The position numbers and the translations under genes were made by a program. This document shows, piece by piece, positions 56,557-64,000 of a stretch of DNA of 64,000 nucleotides. The notes under the pieces were generated by a model that saw only the letters and a program-made list of their open reading frames with translations, was not told where the DNA came from and ran no database searches. Source of the stretch: Paraburkholderia solitsugae (lineage in GTDB: Bacteria > Pseudomonadota > Gammaproteobacteria > Burkholderiales > Burkholderiaceae); the NCBI RefSeq assembly GCF_013177695.1, contig NZ_WOEY01000029.1, forward strand, positions 34,582 through 98,581, given 5' to 3'. Within the stretch, counting starts at the first letter, position 1. Each line of letters begins with the position of its first letter.

Positions 56557-57927
56557 ATGGCGACCGTTCAAGGAAGTCTGTTACTCGTCTATGCATTGAT
56601 TGCCATCATCGCGCTGGTCGTGTTGATCGCGCGCTTCAAGATGAATCCGTTCATCACGTTGATGATGGTGTCTGTGGCGTTGGCGCTCGCGGCAGGCATG
56701 CCGATGACGTCGATTCTCAAATCGTTTGAAACCGGCGTGGGTGGCACGCTTGGCCACATTGCGATCGTGGTCGGGCTGGGCACGATGCTCGGCAAGATGA
56801 TGGCCGAGTCGGGCGGGGCGGAGCGCATTGCCCGCACATTGATCGACCTGTTTGGGCCGAAAAATGTCCACTGGGCGATGATGTGCATCGCGCTCGTCGT
56901 CGGTTTGCCGGTGTTTTTCGAAGTCGGGTTCGTGCTGTTGATTCCGATCGCCTTCAATGTTGCTCAACGTACTGGCACGTCAATAATTCGCGTCGGCATT
57001 CCGATGGTGGCGGGGCTGTCCGTGGTGCACGGGCTGATTCCGCCACACCCCGCCGCGTTGCTCGCGGTCACCGCATACAACGCGGATATTGGCCGTACGA
57101 TCTTCTACGCGCTGATCGTTGGCATTCCCACTGCGATGATTGCAGGCCCGCTGTTTTCGAAACTGATCAACGGCTACGTCGTGATCGAGGGTGTAAATCC
57201 GATCGCGCAGCAATTCATTGAGCAGGACGCGGCACGGCCGCACAAGGAACTGCCCGGTTTCGGCCTCACATTGCTGACGGTGCTGCTGCCTGTGCTGCTG
57301 ATGCTGGTGGGCAGCTGGGCCGATCTGATCGTGCCGGCGAAGACGACCGCCAACAATCTGCTGCATTTGATCGGGCACCCGGACATGGCGCTGCTCCTCG
57401 CCGTGCTGCTGAGCTTCTATACGTTCGGCAAGTCGCGCGGCTTTAACCGCGAGCAGATCCTCAAGTTCACCAACGAGTGTCTTGCACCGACCGCGAGCAT
57501 TACGCTGGTGGTGGGTGCGGGGGCCGGCTTCGGGCGTATCCTGATCGACAGCGGTGCGTCGAAGGCGATCGTCGATGTGGCGATGGGCGCGCACATGCCG
57601 CTGCTGATTCTCGCGTGGCTGGTCGCAGCGCTGATCCGTGTCGCCGTCGGCTCATCCACTGTCGCGATGGCGACTGCGTCGGGCATCATTGCGCCGATCG
57701 CCGCAGCGGCGGCTGGCACGGTAGGCGGTGTGCGGCCCGAACTGCTGGTTCTGGCCACCGGCGCGGGTTCGCTGATCCTGTCGCACGTGAACGACGGCGG
57801 CTTCTGGCTGGTGAAGGAGTACTTCGGCATGAGCGTGCCGCAAACCTTCAAGACCTGGAGCCTCTGCGAAACGATTATCTCGCTGACAGCACTGGCGTTG
57901 ACGCTGGGGTTATCGGCGGTGATCTGA
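56557..57927 (+). CDS. GntP-family sugar-acid:H+ symporter
   Basis: 456 residues, about 12-14 membrane helices. Family features: VGLGTMLGKMMAESGGAERIA, VGLPVFFEVGFVLLIPI, GIPMVAGLSVVHGLIPPHP and HVNDGGFWLVKEYFG. Imports gluconate or related acids into the cytoplasm. After the porin and SelA-like gene, it supports a sugar-acid substrate for the cluster. Confidence 0.92.
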   Translation: MATVQGSLLLVYALIAIIALVVLIARFKMNPFITLMMVSVALALAAGMPMTSILKSFETGVGGTLGHIAIVVGLGTMLGKMMAESGGAERIARTLIDLFGPKNVHWAMMCIALVVGLPVFFEVGFVLLIPIAFNVAQRTGTSIIRVGIPMVAGLSVVHGLIPPHPAALLAVTAYNADIGRTIFYALIVGIPTAMIAGPLFSKLINGYVVIEGVNPIAQQFIEQDAARPHKELPGFGLTLLTVLLPVLLMLVGSWADLIVPAKTTANNLLHLIGHPDMALLLAVLLSFYTFGKSRGFNREQILKFTNECLAPTASITLVVGAGAGFGRILIDSGASKAIVDVAMGAHMPLLILAWLVAALIRVAVGSSTVAMATASGIIAPIAAAAAGTVGGVRPELLVLATGAGSLILSHVNDGGFWLVKEYFGMSVPQTFKTWSLCETIISLTALALTLGLSAVI

Positions 57928-58186
57928 AGTGTATGACAGAGATTCGGCTGGCGACCTCGATGGTCATGAAGAGCAAGACGCCGTGCAATCCATTGCCCGC
58001 AGGGATCGCGAAGGTGATGAAACGACTGCACTATCCGCTGGACACGGATTCAAAGCCGGGGGACCGCGTTGGCATCAGAATTAACGGCAATCTGCGCGTG
58101 TTCCATGCGCTGGCTATCGCTCCCTGAACCAGAGCGCAGCGACGAGACGCCCAACATCTACAATCGGTAAGAAGCTCGGAGGAATT
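57928..58186. other. Intergenic, possible transposase stub
   Basis: One short frame (57933-58127) contains P-A-G-I-A-K-V-M-K-R-L-H-Y-P-L-D, reminiscent of the start of some IS6-type transposases, then loses similarity. No intact gene; GGAGGAATT before 58187 is the SDR ribosome binding site. Confidence 0.3.
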
Positions 58187-58975
58187 ATGACTATGTCTGT
58201 TCTCGATCGGTTCAAACTTGACGGCAAGCGTGCCTTGGTCACCGGCGCGAGCCGTGGCCTCGGTCTTCAGATGGCACTCGCCCTGGCCGAAGCGGGTGCC
58301 GAAGTTGGGATCACCGGCAGGGACGCGGTTAGCCTCAAGGAGGCCGCAGATACCATCAGGTCCAGAGGACGAAAAGCGTGGACGTTCCAGGGCGACATGT
58401 CAAAGCCGGCAGAATGCGAAGCAACATGCGAGGCGGCACTCGCCGAAATGGGACTAATAGATATCCTGATCAATAACATCGGCGAACGCGGCATGAACGT
58501 CAAGATTGAGGACACCACACTTGAGACGTGGCAACACTACGTCGACCAGAACCTCACTTCCTGCTTTCTGGCGACGCGGATCATCGGCGGCGCGATGCTG
58601 CGGCGCCCCGAGGGCGGCCGCATTATCAACACCGCTTCGATCAGCGGGATGATAGCCAACAAGGGCATTGCCGGGCGTCACTATGAGACTACGAAGGCAG
58701 CAGTGATTCATTTTACCCGCTGCGCTGCGGCGGACTGGGCGCCGTATGGTGTGCGCGTGAATGCGATCTGCCCCGGCCTCTTCATGACACAGCCAAACCG
58801 GAAATGGGCGGAGAACAATCCAGAGGTCATCAAGACTTTCGTTTCTGCAGTCCCGATGGGACGTGCTGGTGAGCCGGAGGAGCTCGGCCCCCTGGCGGTG
58901 TTTCTTGCCTCGGACGCCTCTTCTTACGTGACCGGATCCACCTTCGTTATCGACGGCGGGTACACAATCTGGTGA
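58187..58975 (+). CDS. SDR-family oxidoreductase (gluconate 5-dehydrogenase-like)
   Basis: 262 residues; ATG after CGGAGGAATT. Classical SDR: TGASRGLG (about 20-27), NNIGERG in place of NNAG, catalytic Ser in NTASISGM and Y-E-T-T-K, ending VTGSTFVIDGGYTIW. NAD(P)H-dependent alcohol/ketone conversion. Close to IdnO/KduD-type enzymes by pattern, which fits the GntP gene upstream; exact substrate unknown. Confidence 0.88.
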   Translation: MTMSVLDRFKLDGKRALVTGASRGLGLQMALALAEAGAEVGITGRDAVSLKEAADTIRSRGRKAWTFQGDMSKPAECEATCEAALAEMGLIDILINNIGERGMNVKIEDTTLETWQHYVDQNLTSCFLATRIIGGAMLRRPEGGRIINTASISGMIANKGIAGRHYETTKAAVIHFTRCAAADWAPYGVRVNAICPGLFMTQPNRKWAENNPEVIKTFVSAVPMGRAGEPEELGPLAVFLASDASSYVTGSTFVIDGGYTIW

Positions 58976-59226
58976 GAGACCGGTACAGTTCGAGGCCCTG
59001 TGAAAACGGAAAACTACTCGGTTTTCGGGTGTCGTTTTACCCTTTCTGAGTTGCTCCGGCGCAACCGCTTCGCGATAGCCGAGCCGCGTCGAGATCGCGA
59101 GACGCGACTGCCTGAGGAGGGCGACGTAGTGCGATTTCGTGTCGGCGCCTCTATCGCCGCGATCTCCCGCTATAGAAGACGCGATAACCTGCGAGCGCAA
59201 GTGGGAGACGGTAGCCTTGACGACGT

Positions 59227-60057
59227 TCAACGCTGCCGCGAAACAAACGCTGCAATTGCTTCATTCAACGCATCCGGTGCATCGCGATGCGGCGAGTGCC
59301 CACAAGCGTCGAGTTTGACCAATTGGGCATGCGGCACGCGCTCGGCGATCGTATCGATCTGCGCCATCGTGCCGTAGTTGTCGTCGTGGCCTTGCACCGC
59401 GAGCAGAGGTTGTTTGATAGCGTTCAATTCACCGGCGATGTTCCATTCCATGAACGCCGGATTCAACCAGATATCGTTCCAGCCATAGAACGCGGAATCG
59501 ACGTCGGCGTGATAGCGACTGAGCTTACTGCGCAGATCAGTGGTCTCGTAGAGCTGCTTGGTCTGCGTGATGCTTTCCACCGAGATGTCTTCGACGAACA
59601 CGTGTGGCGCGATGACTACCGCGCCTGCCAATGCGCCCGGATGCATCGCTGCGTATAGCAGCGTGATCGAGCCTCCGTCGCTATGGCCGATCACCCACAT
59701 ACGCTTGCGCTCCTGCATGCTGATATTGAGCGCATCGAGCAAAGCGGGCAGGATATCGCGCGCTTGCGCGGTCATGAAATCGACTGGCCATTTAACGTCG
59801 TGCGCACGCGGCGTCGAAAGTCCATAACCGGGCCGCGAGTAAACGAGGCCACGCATGCCGAGCCGCTCGCACAACGCTTGTGGCCAGTCGCGCCACATCT
59901 CAATCGATCCGAGTCCTTCGTGCAGAAATACGGCGATCGGTGCATTGCCCGTCGCTTCATTCACCCAACGATACTCGATGCGCAATGGCCCATGCGATGC
60001 CGTGGCGGGCAACTCAGCGAAGTCGCTAATAGAGTGTGCGGTTGCGGGGTTCTGCAT
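59227..60057 (-). CDS. Alpha/beta hydrolase of the box cluster
   Basis: 276 residues. Oxyanion region FLHEGLGSIEMW, nucleophile elbow IGHSDGGS (Ser about 124), Asp in V-Q-G-H-D-D-N, terminal His in D-A-C-G-H-S-P-H. Last gene of the minus-strand box operon, 8 bp after the ligase stop. Such hydrolases accompany benzoyl-CoA pathway genes and may cleave stray CoA thioesters or lactones; the substrate is unproven. Confidence 0.85.
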   Translation of the reverse strand: MQNPATAHSISDFAELPATASHGPLRIEYRWVNEATGNAPIAVFLHEGLGSIEMWRDWPQALCERLGMRGLVYSRPGYGLSTPRAHDVKWPVDFMTAQARDILPALLDALNISMQERKRMWVIGHSDGGSITLLYAAMHPGALAGAVVIAPHVFVEDISVESITQTKQLYETTDLRSKLSRYHADVDSAFYGWNDIWLNPAFMEWNIAGELNAIKQPLLAVQGHDDNYGTMAQIDTIAERVPHAQLVKLDACGHSPHRDAPDALNEAIAAFVSRQR

Positions 60058-60065
60058 GGATCACC

Positions 60066-61658
60066 TTATGACTGTTCGCGCAGTTTGAAGCGTTGGATCT
60101 TGCCGGTCGCGGTTTTCGGCAGATCGTCGACGAACAGGATATCGCGCGGATACTTATGCGGCGCGAGCCGTTCCTTGACGAAGGCCTTCAACTCATCCGC
60201 GAGTATGTCAGACGGCGCGAATTCACGCTTCAAGACCACGAACGCGCGGGTCTTGACGAGGCCGCCGTGATCCACGCCGACCACCGCCGCTTCGAGCACC
60301 GCGTCGTGCTGCACGAGTACCATTTCCACTTCGACCGGCGATACGTACTGGCCGCTTACTTTCATCATGTCGTCGCTGCGGCCCGCGTACACGTAGCAAC
60401 CGTTCGCGAGGCGGCAGTACTTATCGCCGCTGCGAATCCACTCGCCGAGGAACGTCGCGCGCGACTTCTCGCGATTGCTCCAGTACATCAGCGCCGCGCT
60501 CGGCCCTTTGATATAGAGATCGCCGACTTCGCCGTCCGGCACCGGATGACCGGCTTCGTCGCGCAATTCGACTTCATAGCCGGGCACGGGGCGGCCCGTG
60601 GTGCCGTATTCGACTTCACCCGCGCGATTCGACAGGAAGATATGCAGCATCTCGGTCGAGCCGATACCGTCGAGAATTTCGCAGCCGAAGTGCGCGGTGA
60701 AGCGCTCGCCAATCTCGCGCGGCAGCGCTTCGCCCGCCGAGATGCACACGCGCATCGAGACATCCGTGCGCTCGGGCAGGTTGGGCGAGACGAGCATGCT
60801 CGCGTATAGCGTCGGCACGCCGTAGAAAATGGTCGGGCGATGTCGAACAAGGCGCGTGAAAATCGCATCGGCGGTGGGGCGCTCGGCCATCAATACGGCC
60901 GTGGCGCCGACCGAAAGCGGGAACGTCAGACCGTTACCCAGACCATACGCAAAGAACAATTTGGCCGCTGAGAAAACCACATCGCTTTCGACGATGCCAA
61001 GAATCGGCTTCGCGTACAACTCGGCAGTCCAGTACAGATTCGCGTGCGTGTGGACGGTGCCTTTCGGTTTGCCGGTCGAACCCGACGAATACAGCCAGAA
61101 CGCGATATCGTCGCAGCCCGTCGCGGACGCTTTGGTGGCCGGCGTGGCCGCGTCAATCAGATCGTTGAGTCGCGGCGCCGTTAAAGGCTTGCTTTCGGGC
61201 GGTTGTGAGACGATCAACTGGCAGCCGTCGTGTTCGGCGGTATCCATCGCTTGCATGACGTTCGGCAGCAATGCGTCGGATGCGGTCACGGCGCGTGCGT
61301 GGCTGTGTGTCAGCATGTACACGTAGTCGGCAGCGGTGAGCAGCGTGTTCGCGACGACCGGCACGACGCCCGCATAGAGCGCACCGAGAAAGGCGATCGG
61401 CAGGTCGACGGTGTCGAGCATCACCAGCAGCACGCGTTCTTCCGGATGCACGCCGAGTGTGCGCAATGCGCTGGCGAAGCGCCGGGCCCGTTCTTCGAGT
61501 TCACCGTACGTGGTGGCGCCGGTGTCGTCGATATAAGCGGTCTTGCCGGCGCGCGATTCATTCAGTCGAAACAGGTAGGCCGCGAAATTGAATGACGCGG
61601 GCGGCGGCTCGACCGTTACCGCGGGTTGACTCGCAGCGGGTTCCAGCAGGGCTTCCAT
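60066..61658 (-). CDS. bclA: Benzoate-CoA ligase
   Basis: 530 residues from ATG 61658, with GATGGAGGAGACAT upstream. ANL-superfamily adenylate-forming enzyme: YSSGSTGKPKGTVH (A3), GSTEMLHIF (A5), YAGRSDDMMKVSGQYVSP (A8) and the C-terminal Lys in LPKTATGKIQRF. Activates benzoate to benzoyl-CoA with ATP, the entry step of the aerobic box pathway. The frame upstream to 61703 is not native. Confidence 0.93.
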   Translation of the reverse strand: MEALLEPAASQPAVTVEPPPASFNFAAYLFRLNESRAGKTAYIDDTGATTYGELEERARRFASALRTLGVHPEERVLLVMLDTVDLPIAFLGALYAGVVPVVANTLLTAADYVYMLTHSHARAVTASDALLPNVMQAMDTAEHDGCQLIVSQPPESKPLTAPRLNDLIDAATPATKASATGCDDIAFWLYSSGSTGKPKGTVHTHANLYWTAELYAKPILGIVESDVVFSAAKLFFAYGLGNGLTFPLSVGATAVLMAERPTADAIFTRLVRHRPTIFYGVPTLYASMLVSPNLPERTDVSMRVCISAGEALPREIGERFTAHFGCEILDGIGSTEMLHIFLSNRAGEVEYGTTGRPVPGYEVELRDEAGHPVPDGEVGDLYIKGPSAALMYWSNREKSRATFLGEWIRSGDKYCRLANGCYVYAGRSDDMMKVSGQYVSPVEVEMVLVQHDAVLEAAVVGVDHGGLVKTRAFVVLKREFAPSDILADELKAFVKERLAPHKYPRDILFVDDLPKTATGKIQRFKLREQS

Positions 61659-61757
61659 ATGTCTCCTCCATCGGGTGGGGCGGTCCGGCTGTTTTGTGCT
61701 CATGATCCGCGCGATGCTTACGTGCTTTTTTGCTCGCCTATTGCTTCCCTCGTGCCG

Positions 61758-63356
61758 CTACGCCGTGGGCAAATGGGCGTTTGGCGTCAATGCGTCAATT
61801 GCAGCGCTTGATGCCTGAACCGCCGAGCGCCGGTGATAGAAACCCAGTGCGCGCAGGCCGCCGAGTTCTTCGCCGCCGCCCGCACGGCCCGGTCCGCCAT
61901 GCAGCGACATCGGCATCACGTTGCCGTGACCGGTTTGGCTCTGTTGGACTGACGGCGAGATCGCGTGGACACGCCCATGCGAATCGGCGAGTTCCAGTGC
62001 AAGGCGGCCGAGATGCGCGTCGTCGTTCGAATAGATCGACGCGACGAGCGAGCCCTGGCCGCGTCGCGCGAGCGCGACCGCGTGCGCTTCGGGGAGGGTG
62101 TCGTTTGCTGCCGCTGCGACGCGATAGGGCGCGACGGTCGCCACCGGTCCGAACACTTCGACGTCGTGCAGCAGTGTCGCGCTATCGGGATCATTGACTA
62201 CGAACAGATGCGGTGCGACGCACGCGGCAATCGTTGCGTCCGCATCGATAAGCGGTACTGCCGAGCCGTCATACGCGAGTACCGCTTCCTCGCGCAACGC
62301 AGCGATTCCGGCCAGCACGTTCTCGTACTGCTCGCGGCTCACGAGTGACCCCATTCGCACGGTGTCGTCGCGCGGATTGCCGACGGTGATTTTCGCGAGC
62401 TTGGCTTTGAGTGCATCGAGCACCGCTTCGAGCGATGCTTCCGGCACGAACGCGCGCCGGATCGCCGTGCATTTCTGACCGGACTTCACGGTCATTTCCC
62501 GCACCACTTCCTTGATGAACAGTTCGAAGGCCGGCGTGTCGGGGGTTGCGTCGGCACAGAGGATCGCGCTATTGAGACTATCGGCTTCGACATTCAGACG
62601 CGCGCCGCGCTCGACAAAAGCCGGATGCGCGCGCAGTGTTGCGGCGGTTTGCGCGGAGCCGGTGAACGACACCACGTCGAACGCCTGAATCTGATCGAGC
62701 AGTCCCGCAGAACTGCCGCAGATGACGGACAACGCGCCGGGCGGCAGAATGCCTGCGTCGACCACATCGGCCACCATTCTTTGTGTGAGCCATGCCGTCG
62801 CCGTGGCGGGCTTGATGATGACGGGCACGCCGGATAGCAACGCGGGCGCTGCTTTCTCCCACAAGCCCCACGACGGAAAATTGAACGCGTTGATGAAGAG
62901 CGCGACGCCGCGCGTTGGCGTGAGCACGTGCTGCACGCTGAACGATTGGTCTTTGCTCAACGAGACGGCGTTGCCGTCGCGCAGCGCATGCACGTCGCCG
63001 AGCGACGCACCGAGTTTCGCGTAGTACGACAGCGTGAAGATTCCACCGTCGATGTCGACCGCCGAATCATTGCGTGTGGTGCCCGAGTTCGCGGTCGCGA
63101 TCGCATAGTAGTCGTCGCGTTTCGCCTGTAGCAGTTTGACGATCTCGGCGAGACGCGCGGCGCGCTGCGCATAGGTCAGTTCGCGCAAGGCGGCGCCGCC
63201 TTCTTCTCTAGCGAAGCGAAATGCATGGGTGAGATCCAGGCCCTGGCTCGATACGCGCACAAGGGCGTCACCGGTGACCGGATCGGTCAGCGTCACGCCT
63301 TCACCGTCACCCGCGACCCACTGGCCGGCAACGTAGTTTTTCAATAGTTCGGTCAT
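61758..63356 (-). CDS. boxD: 3,4-dehydroadipyl-CoA semialdehyde dehydrogenase (BoxD-type)
   Basis: 532 residues from ATG 63356. Aldehyde dehydrogenase fold with FINAFNFPSWGLWEKAAPAL, the cofactor stretch SFTGSAQTAATL, and catalytic Cys in V-K-S-G-Q-K-C-T-A-I-R-R-A. Similar to PaaZ N-terminal and BoxD enzymes, which oxidise the ring-cleavage semialdehyde to the CoA diacid with NADP+. The much longer open frame upstream (to 63761) overlaps the DUF4863 gene and is spurious. Confidence 0.9.
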   Translation of the reverse strand: MTELLKNYVAGQWVAGDGEGVTLTDPVTGDALVRVSSQGLDLTHAFRFAREEGGAALRELTYAQRAARLAEIVKLLQAKRDDYYAIATANSGTTRNDSAVDIDGGIFTLSYYAKLGASLGDVHALRDGNAVSLSKDQSFSVQHVLTPTRGVALFINAFNFPSWGLWEKAAPALLSGVPVIIKPATATAWLTQRMVADVVDAGILPPGALSVICGSSAGLLDQIQAFDVVSFTGSAQTAATLRAHPAFVERGARLNVEADSLNSAILCADATPDTPAFELFIKEVVREMTVKSGQKCTAIRRAFVPEASLEAVLDALKAKLAKITVGNPRDDTVRMGSLVSREQYENVLAGIAALREEAVLAYDGSAVPLIDADATIAACVAPHLFVVNDPDSATLLHDVEVFGPVATVAPYRVAAAANDTLPEAHAVALARRGQGSLVASIYSNDDAHLGRLALELADSHGRVHAISPSVQQSQTGHGNVMPMSLHGGPGRAGGGEELGGLRALGFYHRRSAVQASSAAIDALTPNAHLPTA

Positions 63357-63364
63357 GGCGAGTC

Positions 63365-63844
63365 TCAGGCGGAAGGTGGGGCGGGGGTGAATTCGATCGC
63401 GCCTTGCGGCAACAGATACAGCACCAATGCCTGCCCGTTCGCGACGGTCGGACGGTGCGCGCTGCCGGGGCCATACACGCACCAGCCGGCCGGATGACCG
63501 TCGAAGGTGGCGCCCTCGGTGAGCGGCATGATCAGATCGATTTCTCCGTTCGGATGCACGTGGTGCGGGCCGGCAATATCTTTCATATCGACCACGTCGA
63601 CGGAAAAACCGTGGGTATCCGGCAGCGCCTTGAAGATCCGGCCATAGCGAATGCCGCCGCCTTCGCGGTTGCACAGCCAGCCTTCGGCCACGCCGGTGCG
63701 GCAGGTATCGGCCAGGGCGCGGAAGGTCGCGCCGTCCGCGGGATACGTGTCGTTGAGCCACGTGGCCAGCGTGCCGTCGAGCGGCCGGCCGGCGAGTTGT
63801 TCTGTCACGCCTGCAATCAGGCGTTGGAAATCATGTGGGGACAT
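63365..63844 (-). CDS. DUF4863 / 4-hydroxylaminobenzoate lyase-like protein
   Basis: 159 residues. Cupin-like core with GPHHVHPNGEIDLIMPL (metal-type His/Glu set) and WCVYGPGSAHRPTV. Family contains PnbB-type 4-hydroxylaminobenzoate lyases but is also a regular member of box clusters, where its role is unclear. It precedes the aldehyde dehydrogenase by 8 bp in the same operon. Confidence 0.85.
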   Translation of the reverse strand: MSPHDFQRLIAGVTEQLAGRPLDGTLATWLNDTYPADGATFRALADTCRTGVAEGWLCNREGGGIRYGRIFKALPDTHGFSVDVVDMKDIAGPHHVHPNGEIDLIMPLTEGATFDGHPAGWCVYGPGSAHRPTVANGQALVLYLLPQGAIEFTPAPPSA

Positions 63845-64000
63845 GCGAGCCTCCAGATCGACGCACGCACCTTAATTCATGCGTGTTGTTGCGCCGTCTC
63901 CGTGACGCTGCCGAAAAACCTCGACAGCGTTTGTTATTGGATCAATATTTGGCGAAAATTAACCGTTCACCTAGCACCTGTCAAGCACTATAGTACATGT
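63845..64000. other. Upstream region of the box genes, cut by the window edge
   Basis: AT-richer DNA (63935-64000) with no start codon for a further gene in view. Probably the divergent promoter/operator region between these genes and the boxABC side of the cluster. Confidence 0.4.

Noticed and set aside
63356..63761. Upstream extension of the boxD frame over the DUF4863 gene
   Set aside because: The aldehyde dehydrogenase N-terminus begins at 63356 and the extension has no homologous features; the DUF4863 frame is the real gene there.

Overview
The window is GC-rich chromosomal DNA from a beta-proteobacterium of the Burkholderia/Paraburkholderia group. The clues are the relA / tRNA-Val / thrS-infC-rpmI-rplT-pheST-ihfA-merR / tRNA-Pro order, the N-terminally extended IHF-alpha, the Burkholderia-type porin, the dense metabolic clusters and the LysR, IclR and MocR regulators. 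The species cannot be fixed from the sequence alone.

Layout. 1-11.2 kb is conserved core: the 3' end of a RidA gene, relA, tRNA-Val(GAC), the translation operon (infC appears to start at ATC), ihfA and a MerR regulator, ending in tRNA-Pro(GGG). 11.17-21.31 kb is a 10.1 kb integrative element in the 3' end of tRNA-Pro. It has 46-bp direct repeats (attL/attR), a P4-type integrase with an adjacent AlpA regulator, a second AlpA regulator next to a Rep-like gene, paired integrase arm-site candidates at both ends, and cargo: a HEPN-like protein, a PD-(D/E)XK-like protein, secreted and lipoprotein genes, and a metallophosphatase/SEL1 pair. 21.3-23.5 kb is decayed foreign DNA (IS5-type remnant, broken AlbA_2-type gene). 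A 12-bp motif, GCAATCAATTGC, occurs nine times across 11.35-22.75 kb; I did not see it elsewhere in the window.

23.5-29.2 kb is a pimeloyl-CoA type beta-oxidation cluster (pimF-pimC-pimD) with a divergent LysR regulator. 29.6-35.0 kb holds a LysR regulator divergent from an apparent operon of a haloacetate-dehalogenase-like hydrolase, an aconitase-family LeuC/LeuD pair and a DctA-type carrier. An IS110-family (IS1111-type) element follows at 35.1-36.5 kb, then a strong extragenic hairpin, a small hypothetical gene and two chemoreceptors.

42.4-49.7 kb is the most striking region: a complete eight-gene Nit1C-type nitrilase operon (MSMEG_0572-family protein, nitrilase, radical SAM, GNAT, AIR-synthase-like, glycosyltransferase, MSMEG_0570-family protein, flavoprotein monooxygenase). 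It is preceded by a consensus-quality sigma-54 promoter and an NtrC-like palindrome, so nitrogen-starvation control is likely. A divergent MocR regulator has direct-repeat operators of its own. The chemistry of the cluster is largely uncharacterised; genetic work in Pseudomonas links it to cyanide assimilation.

49.7-52.9 kb holds a Tat-exported phospholipase C, a small lipoprotein and a RidA protein. 53.0-59.0 kb looks like a sugar-acid or amino-sugar-acid catabolic locus (IclR, SelA-like PLP lyase, porin, GntP permease, SDR). 59.2-63.8 kb is the distal part of a benzoyl-CoA (box) pathway cluster on the minus strand (hydrolase, benzoate-CoA ligase, BoxD-type aldehyde dehydrogenase, DUF4863 protein); its boxABC core would lie beyond the right edge.
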